Origin: Eubacteriales bacterium
GTDB taxonomy: Bacteria; Bacillota; Clostridia; Oscillospirales; Acutalibacteraceae
Assembly (NCBI GenBank): GCA_030529125.1
Contig: JAUMXP010000056.1
Coordinates: 1 to 9,495 of the forward strand
Direction: 5' to 3'
DNA length: 9,495 nt
A program made the position numbers and the translations under genes. Of this stretch, positions 5,938-9,495 are shown piece after piece (positions within the stretch are counted from its first letter, which is position 1; each line of letters starts with the position of its first letter). The notes under the pieces were generated by a model. That model did no database searches and was not told where the DNA came from. It was given only the letters and a program-made list of their open reading frames with translations.

Positions 5938-7029
5938 ATGAATGAAACAAAACAGAAACTAAAAACTAAAAAGAAAAATGACTCTCCGCTTACCGGAAAA
6001 AAACAATGGGTTTATATGCTTGTTTTCGTCATTATTGCGGTAATGAGTGTTAGTGCAATCCTGATGCAAAGCAAGGATTTTTCACTGGCAGATTTTGCAG
6101 ACTATATTCAGGAAGCGTCCGTTCCCGAATTGATTGCTGCAGGCTTGAGTATGCTTGGGTTCATCTTCTTTGAAGGTGCTGCCTTGCTCTTATTGTGCAA
6201 AGCATTCGGCCACAAGCAATCTTTATGGCGCGGATATATCTATTCTGCATCTGATATTTATTTTTCTGCCATTACACCGTCAGCTTCTGGTGGTCAACCT
6301 GCAAGTGCTTACTTCATGATGAAAGACGGCATGAACAGCATGATGGTTGCAGCTTTGCTTGTTGCTAACCTGTGCATGTATATGTTGGCAATTGTAGTTA
6401 TTGGCTTTGCTGTTTTCTTCTTCCGCTTTGACATATTCATGCAATTCGGATTAGGTTACCAGATTCTGATTGTTGTCGGTTTCCTAATTCAGGTTTTCTT
6501 ACTTGTATTCTTCTATATGTTACTGAAAAAGGATCGTCTACTGCACCGTATGTGCAGCGCATTGATTAACTTCCTATGCAAAATACGAATCCTTCGAAAC
6601 AAAGAAGGTAAGTTAAAGAAACTCGATGCATATATGAAAAGATACAAACAACACTCAGAGATTATATCAGGGCACAAAAAGACATTGTTCTTCTGCTTTG
6701 TGTTTAACTTATTGCAGCGAATATCACAGATTGCGGTTACGATGTTTGTTTATGCTGCTACCACCGGTAAGAGCATAATGGAATCTATTGATATATTCTT
6801 TGTACAGTGCTTTGTAACATTAGGTGCAAACAGTATGCCTATCCCTGGTGCTATGGGTGTTTCAGACATGCTTATGCTCGATGGTTATTCTACATATGTA
6901 GGTCAAGCAGATGCAGCTAACCTCGTGTTACTTTCAAGAGCATTTTCGTTCTATAGTTGTGTAATTATTTGCGGTGTATCAACCTTGATACAATATTTAG
7001 CAATCAAGAAACGGAGAAATTCAAAATGA
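5938..7029 (+). CDS. Lysylphosphatidylglycerol-synthase transmembrane-domain (UPF0104/MprF-N-like) protein
   Basis: The 363-residue multi-pass membrane protein begins with a basic N terminus (residues 1-22) and has about eight hydrophobic segments. It shows the marks of the flippase-type domain found at the N terminus of MprF and in stand-alone UPF0104 proteins: TPSASGGQPASAY at 113-125 (the polar GGxP loop) and PIPGAMGVSD at 301-310 (the PGxxG loop before the last helices). A basic cytoplasmic segment lies at about 196-248. There is no soluble aminoacyl-transfer domain, so lysine transfer is not expected; lipid translocation or export is the likely role, inferred from the family. The 30-bp gap after the PAP2 gene contains AGGTGA (5920-5925), 12 nt before the ATG, which is rather far. 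It shares the 4-bp ATGA overlap with the next gene, indicating coupled translation. Confidence 0.87.
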   Translation: MNETKQKLKTKKKNDSPLTGKKQWVYMLVFVIIAVMSVSAILMQSKDFSLADFADYIQEASVPELIAAGLSMLGFIFFEGAALLLLCKAFGHKQSLWRGYIYSASDIYFSAITPSASGGQPASAYFMMKDGMNSMMVAALLVANLCMYMLAIVVIGFAVFFFRFDIFMQFGLGYQILIVVGFLIQVFLLVFFYMLLKKDRLLHRMCSALINFLCKIRILRNKEGKLKKLDAYMKRYKQHSEIISGHKKTLFFCFVFNLLQRISQIAVTMFVYAATTGKSIMESIDIFFVQCFVTLGANSMPIPGAMGVSDMLMLDGYSTYVGQADAANLVLLSRAFSFYSCVIICGVSTLIQYLAIKKRRNSK

Positions 7030-7739
7030 TCGGATATTACAATTATACTGTTATTCTAACCTATGCTTCTCTGCTATCTGCAGGACTTGGTATTGTTATT
7101 TCACTCAGCGGTGATGGTCACCCATATATCGGCACAATCTTCTTGTTAATCTGCGGTTTATTAGATGCTTTTGACGGACAGGTTGCCAGAACTAAAAAGG
7201 ACCGTACACAGGCTGAACGTTCTTTTGGTATTCAGATTGACTCTCTTACCGATTTAGTTGCTTTTGGTGTTCTCCCTGCATGCATCGGTATGTCGCTTAT
7301 TAATACAACACCTCTACTCAAAAGCTTCTTCGATATGCGTACAGAAAAGCCGATGTATATGCTGTTATGTGGTCTTCTTCTAGCAGTGCTCGTGCTTTAC
7401 ATTCTGGCTGCACTTATCAGATTAGCTTACTTTAACGTTCTTGAGGAAGATCGTCACAGAGCGGAAGGCGGCGGTAAAAACAAAGTTTATATCGGCCTGC
7501 CTGTAACAATTTCTTCACTCATTTTCCCTAATGTTATGTTGTTTAGATATATCTTCCCATCAGCTTCCGATTGGATCTCTGTTATTTATTTTGTAGTTGC
7601 TATTATTGTAGGCTTCTTATTCTTAGCAAAGGTCAAATTCCCTAAAGCTGGTGTACGTGGTATCATTATCATGGTTACTATTGGTTGTATTGAAACCGCT
7701 TTACTCATAGTAGCTCTGTGTTTAAAAGGAGTAGGATAA
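7026..7739 (+). CDS. pssA: CDP-alcohol phosphatidyltransferase, probable phosphatidylserine synthase
   Basis: The protein has 237 residues from the ATG at 7026 and about six membrane segments. The CDP-alcohol phosphotransferase signature is complete: D47-x2-D50-G51-x2-A54-R55, then G68-x3-D72-x3-D76. The stretch between AR and G is 12 residues, longer than the usual 8-9, and rich in charges. The enzyme would transfer the phosphatidyl group of CDP-diacylglycerol to serine at the inner face of the membrane; serine as acceptor is inferred from the adjacent phosphatidylserine decarboxylase gene. Glycerol phosphate (PgsA-type) is the alternative. The ATG at 7026 overlaps the upstream TGA (ATGA), with GGAG at 7013-7016, 9 nt before. 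An in-frame extension back to 6957 would lie inside the previous gene and is unlikely. Confidence 0.9.
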   Translation: MIGYYNYTVILTYASLLSAGLGIVISLSGDGHPYIGTIFLLICGLLDAFDGQVARTKKDRTQAERSFGIQIDSLTDLVAFGVLPACIGMSLINTTPLLKSFFDMRTEKPMYMLLCGLLLAVLVLYILAALIRLAYFNVLEEDRHRAEGGGKNKVYIGLPVTISSLIFPNVMLFRYIFPSASDWISVIYFVVAIIVGFLFLAKVKFPKAGVRGIIIMVTIGCIETALLIVALCLKGVG

Positions 7740-8564
7740 ATGAGTGAAAAAGCGAAAGAAAGCGCTTCGCTACGATTTTTATATCACACTTTTATAGGCC
7801 GTCTCTTTTTGAAACTGCTCATAGCACGTTGGTTTTCAAAAATGTGTGGTGCTTTCTTAAACACCAGATTATCAAAAGTATTTATCAAAGGTTTTGTCAA
7901 TAACAACAACATTGATTTATCTTTGTTTGAATCAGATAATTTCACATGCTTCAACGACTGCTTCTGCAGAAAAATCAAAGATGGTCAGCGTGCTATCCCT
8001 GAAGATGATAACGTTCTCTTTTCTCCATGTGATGCATTGCTCAGTGCTTATCACATAAAAGATGACACTGTCCTTGCTATCAAGCAAAGTGAATATACTG
8101 TTTCTTCTTTGTTACAAAACGAAGAACTCGCAAAACAATACCACGATGGTATTTGCCTTGTGTTCAGATTGTGTGTTAATCACTATCATCGCTACTGTTA
8201 CCCTGCATCAGGTGTAAAGGGAGACAATATATTCATAAAAGGCAAGCTTCACACTGTGCGTCCTATCGCTCTTTCAAGCTGTCCGGTGTTTACCGAAAAC
8301 TGCCGTGAATACACAGTTATCGATACTGACAAATTCGGTAAAATCGTTCAGATGGAAGTCGGCGCCATGATGGTTGGTAAAATTAAAAATCACCACCAAA
8401 GTGCTAAGGTTCAAAGAGGCACAGAGAAAGGCATGTTCCTGTATGGCGGAAGCACAATCGTTATGCTTTTAGAAAAAGACAAAGTTACTATCAACAAAGC
8501 TTTTTTTGAAGCTACAGAAAACGGAAATGAAGTAGACGTTGTCATGGGTCAGAGCCTTATTTAA
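7740..8564 (+). CDS. psd: Phosphatidylserine decarboxylase proenzyme
   Basis: The protein has 274 residues. Near the C terminus, GTEKGMFLYGGST (227-239) carries the GST self-cleavage site of the family. Cutting between G237 and S238 would give a beta chain of about 237 residues and a short alpha chain whose N-terminal serine becomes the pyruvoyl cofactor. FSPCD (94-98) supplies the conserved Asp, and HYHRYCYP (148-155) corresponds to the DYHRxH region. The second His of that motif is Cys153 here and the leading Asp is His148. The enzyme converts phosphatidylserine to phosphatidylethanolamine. The ATG directly abuts the pssA stop (TAAATG) with AAGGAG at 7726-7731, 8 nt upstream. Residues 10-40 are hydrophobic/basic and may anchor it to the membrane. 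It is the last gene of the operon; a terminator follows. Confidence 0.93.
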   Translation: MSEKAKESASLRFLYHTFIGRLFLKLLIARWFSKMCGAFLNTRLSKVFIKGFVNNNNIDLSLFESDNFTCFNDCFCRKIKDGQRAIPEDDNVLFSPCDALLSAYHIKDDTVLAIKQSEYTVSSLLQNEELAKQYHDGICLVFRLCVNHYHRYCYPASGVKGDNIFIKGKLHTVRPIALSSCPVFTENCREYTVIDTDKFGKIVQMEVGAMMVGKIKNHHQSAKVQRGTEKGMFLYGGSTIVMLLEKDKVTINKAFFEATENGNEVDVVMGQSLI

Positions 8565-8587
8565 AACCTCATGAAAAACATTAATTA

Positions 8588-8615
8588 GGGACACCTTAAC
8601 GGTGTCCCCTTTTTT
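8588..8615 (+). terminator. Rho-independent terminator of the phospholipid operon
   Basis: GGGACACC (8588-8595) pairs perfectly with GGTGTCCC (8601-8608) around TTAAC. It is followed by C and T6 (8610-8615), 23 nt after the psd stop codon. Confidence 0.93.
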
Positions 8616-8708
8616 ATCCAAATTTCTAATTATTATCACAAATTATCTAAGAAATAACTTATTTTTTGGTGTTTTAACACAGCAACGTATTTATGATGCT
8701 AGCATTAT

Positions 8709-8725
8709 TTTATACTTCGTATAAA
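8709..8725. repeat. Short dyad upstream of adhE promoter
   Basis: TTTATAC (8709-8715) and GTATAAA (8719-8725) are perfect inverted arms around TTC. The 10-bp palindrome ATGCTAGCAT (8696-8705) lies just before, and the GTGTT/AACAC arms (8669-8680) lie further upstream. All are 15-70 bp upstream of the -35 at 8740 and could be regulator sites. In this AT-rich gap (8565-8907) I find no coding frame other than adhE. Confidence 0.4.
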
Positions 8726-8739
8726 TTTTTAGAAACAAG

Positions 8740-8768
8740 TTGCTCTGGCTCTCTAAACATGGTATAAT
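8740..8768 (+). promoter_or_regulatory. adhE promoter
   Basis: TTGCTC (8740-8745), a 17-nt spacer and a perfect TATAAT (8763-8768), preceded by TGG (extended -10). Transcription would start near 8775, giving an unusually long leader of about 130 nt before the adhE ATG at 8908. Confidence 0.8.
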
Positions 8769-8810
8769 AACTACAGTTCACTATAATGGTGAATTATATG
8801 TGATTTAACA

Positions 8811-8838
8811 GCGACCAATTTCGAACTCGAGTTGGCGC
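8811..8838 (+). promoter_or_regulatory. Stem-loop in the adhE leader
   Basis: GCG-A-CCAA (8811-8818) pairs with TTGGCGC (8832-8838), leaving A8814 bulged, around a 13-nt loop that contains part of the palindrome AACTCGAGTT (8824-8833). It is GC-richer than its surroundings and has no U-tail after it, so it is a leader structure rather than a terminator. No known riboswitch class is recognised. Confidence 0.5.
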
Positions 8839-8855
8839 ATATTTATCACCAAAGT

Positions 8856-8873
8856 ACGTTAAATATATAACAA
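8856..8873. promoter_or_regulatory. Candidate Rex operator
   Basis: ACGTTAA-ATAT-ATAACAA matches the Rex consensus TTGTTAA-N4-TTAACAA at 11 of 14 defined positions with the correct 4-nt spacer. Rex is the NADH/NAD+ sensing repressor that commonly controls adhE in Firmicutes. The site lies about 80-100 nt downstream of the predicted transcription start, so repression would be by roadblock, or an unseen second promoter exists. Confidence 0.5.
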
Positions 8874-8897
8874 TCTATGTTATTTGTTATTATAACA
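8867..8897. repeat. Cluster of four TGTTAT/ATAACA hexamers before the adhE SD
   Basis: Exact hexamers occur as ATAACA (8867-8872), TGTTAT (8878-8883), TGTTAT (8885-8890) and ATAACA (8892-8897). The central pair is a tandem 7-bp repeat TGTTATT. The last hexamer ends on the first base of the AGGAGG ribosome binding site (8897-8902). The first two and last two hexamers can each pair, and the second can also pair with the fourth. Confidence 0.55.
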
Positions 8898-8907
8898 GGA
8901 GGAAAAA

Positions 8908-9495
8908 ATGGACATCAAAGAATATCCAATTATCGACAGCGTTGAAGCGCTCGAAAAAACTATTGCAAAAATCAGAAAGACCCAGCAGATTTTCGCAACC
9001 TACACACAGGAACAGGTTGATAAAATCTTCTTAGATGCTGCTTCTGCTGCTAACAAAGCAAGAATCCCACTCGCTAAAATGGCTGTAGAAGAAACAGGTA
9101 TGGGTGTTGTAGAAGATAAAGTTATCAAAAACAACTATGCATCTGAGTACATCTACAACGCATACAAGGACACAAAAACTTGTGGTGTTGTAGAGGAAGA
9201 CAAGGCTTTCGGTACAAAGAAGATTGCTGAGCCAATCGGTGTTATCGCTGCTGTTATTCCTACTACTAACCCTACTTCAACTGCTATATTCAAGTGCTTA
9301 CTTGCACTTAAGACTAGAAACGCAATCATCATCTCCCCTCACCCACGTGCAAAGAACTCAACTATCGCTGCTGCAAAGCTAGTGTTAGAAGCTGCAGTAC
9401 AGGCAGGTGCACCAGAGGGTATTATCGACTGGATTGACGTTCCATCTTTAGATATGACAAACACAGTTATGAAAGAGGCTGACATAATCTTAGCT
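8908..9495 (+). CDS. adhE: Bifunctional aldehyde-alcohol dehydrogenase AdhE, N-terminal part (3' end outside window)
   Basis: The first 196 residues are visible and the frame is open to the window end. The sequence is that of the CoA-acylating aldehyde dehydrogenase domain: AVEETGMGVVEDKVIKN (59-75), SEYIYNAYKD (79-88), KIAEPIGVIAAVIPTTNPTST (in 105-125) and SPHPRAKNS (143-151). Full-length AdhE (about 860-900 residues) reduces acetyl-CoA to acetaldehyde with NADH and then to ethanol through a C-terminal iron alcohol dehydrogenase, in cytoplasmic spirosome filaments. The catalytic Cys near residue 250 and the second domain are beyond the window, so a stand-alone acetaldehyde dehydrogenase cannot be fully excluded. 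The start is fixed by AGGAGG (8897-8902), 5 nt before the ATG. Expression is probably redox-controlled, judging from the leader elements. Only this gene's start, not its operon, can be seen. Confidence 0.95.
   Translation, partial: MDIKEYPIIDSVEALEKTIAKIRKTQQIFATYTQEQVDKIFLDAASAANKARIPLAKMAVEETGMGVVEDKVIKNNYASEYIYNAYKDTKTCGVVEEDKAFGTKKIAEPIGVIAAVIPTTNPTSTAIFKCLLALKTRNAIIISPHPRAKNSTIAAAKLVLEAAVQAGAPEGIIDWIDVPSLDMTNTVMKEADIILA

Noticed and set aside
6957..7025. Upstream start for pssA inside the flippase-like gene
   Set aside because: The extra residues read the coding sequence of the previous gene in another frame; the ATGA overlap at 7026 with GGAG upstream is the natural start.
8709..8725. 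Similarity of the TATACTTCGTATA dyad to a loxP arm
   Set aside because: Only one short AT-rich palindrome is present, with no second arm, 8-bp spacer or recombinase gene; coincidence is the simpler explanation.

Overview
The window is AT-rich, with GGAGG-type ribosome binding sites, short U-tailed terminators and protein families typical of a low-GC, Gram-positive anaerobe. I infer a member of Clostridia, probably a gut or rumen Oscillospiraceae/Lachnospiraceae-like bacterium. This rests on the style of AdhE, MATE, PssA and Psd; there is no rRNA or other taxonomic marker. No mobile element, CRISPR array, tRNA or rRNA is visible.

Layout. (1) Bases 1-711 (+) hold the 3' end of an unrecognised, cysteine-free, Asn/Thr-rich protein. 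It converges on the next gene at a very strong bidirectional terminator (822-854). (2) Bases 868-2309 (-) hold two small zinc-ribbon proteins, each with its own promoter. One has three CxxC-x10-CxxC ribbons and a proline-rich PYxP-repeat linker; the other has one ribbon and a PEGA-like beta domain. (3) Bases 2383-3696 (-) encode a MATE-family multidrug/metabolite exporter. (4) Bases 3697-3886 are a divergent regulatory region with two strong extended -10 promoters and a perfect 14-bp inverted repeat. One arm of the repeat sits between the -35 and -10 of the MATE promoter. (5) Bases 3887-4980 (+) are a two-gene unit that looks like NAD salvage: a nicotinamidase-like cysteine hydrolase and a NadM-like nucleotide adenylyltransferase, closed by a terminator at 5005-5027. 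(6) Bases 5120-8615 (+) are a four-gene phospholipid operon: PAP2-family membrane phosphatase, MprF/UPF0104-like flippase-type membrane protein, PssA-like CDP-alcohol phosphatidyltransferase and phosphatidylserine decarboxylase. It has one promoter, preceded by phased A/T tracts, and one terminator. (7) Bases 8616-8907 are a long regulatory leader. (8) Base 8908 to the window end is the N-terminal 196 residues of AdhE, the bifunctional aldehyde/alcohol dehydrogenase.

How the genes work together. PssA would make phosphatidylserine from CDP-diacylglycerol and serine, and Psd would decarboxylate it to phosphatidylethanolamine. The flippase-like protein and the PAP2 protein plausibly act on the same or related lipids at the membrane. 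AdhE regenerates NAD+ by reducing acetyl-CoA to ethanol. A Rex-like (NADH-sensing) operator and a cluster of TGTTAT/ATAACA hexamers lie directly before its start codon.

The enzymes themselves are ordinary. I see no convincing new defence or mobile system. The less explained items are the MATE/NAD-salvage operator, the adhE leader, the four-gene phospholipid unit with its PAP2 and flippase members, the altered active-site motif of Psd, and the paired zinc-ribbon proteins.
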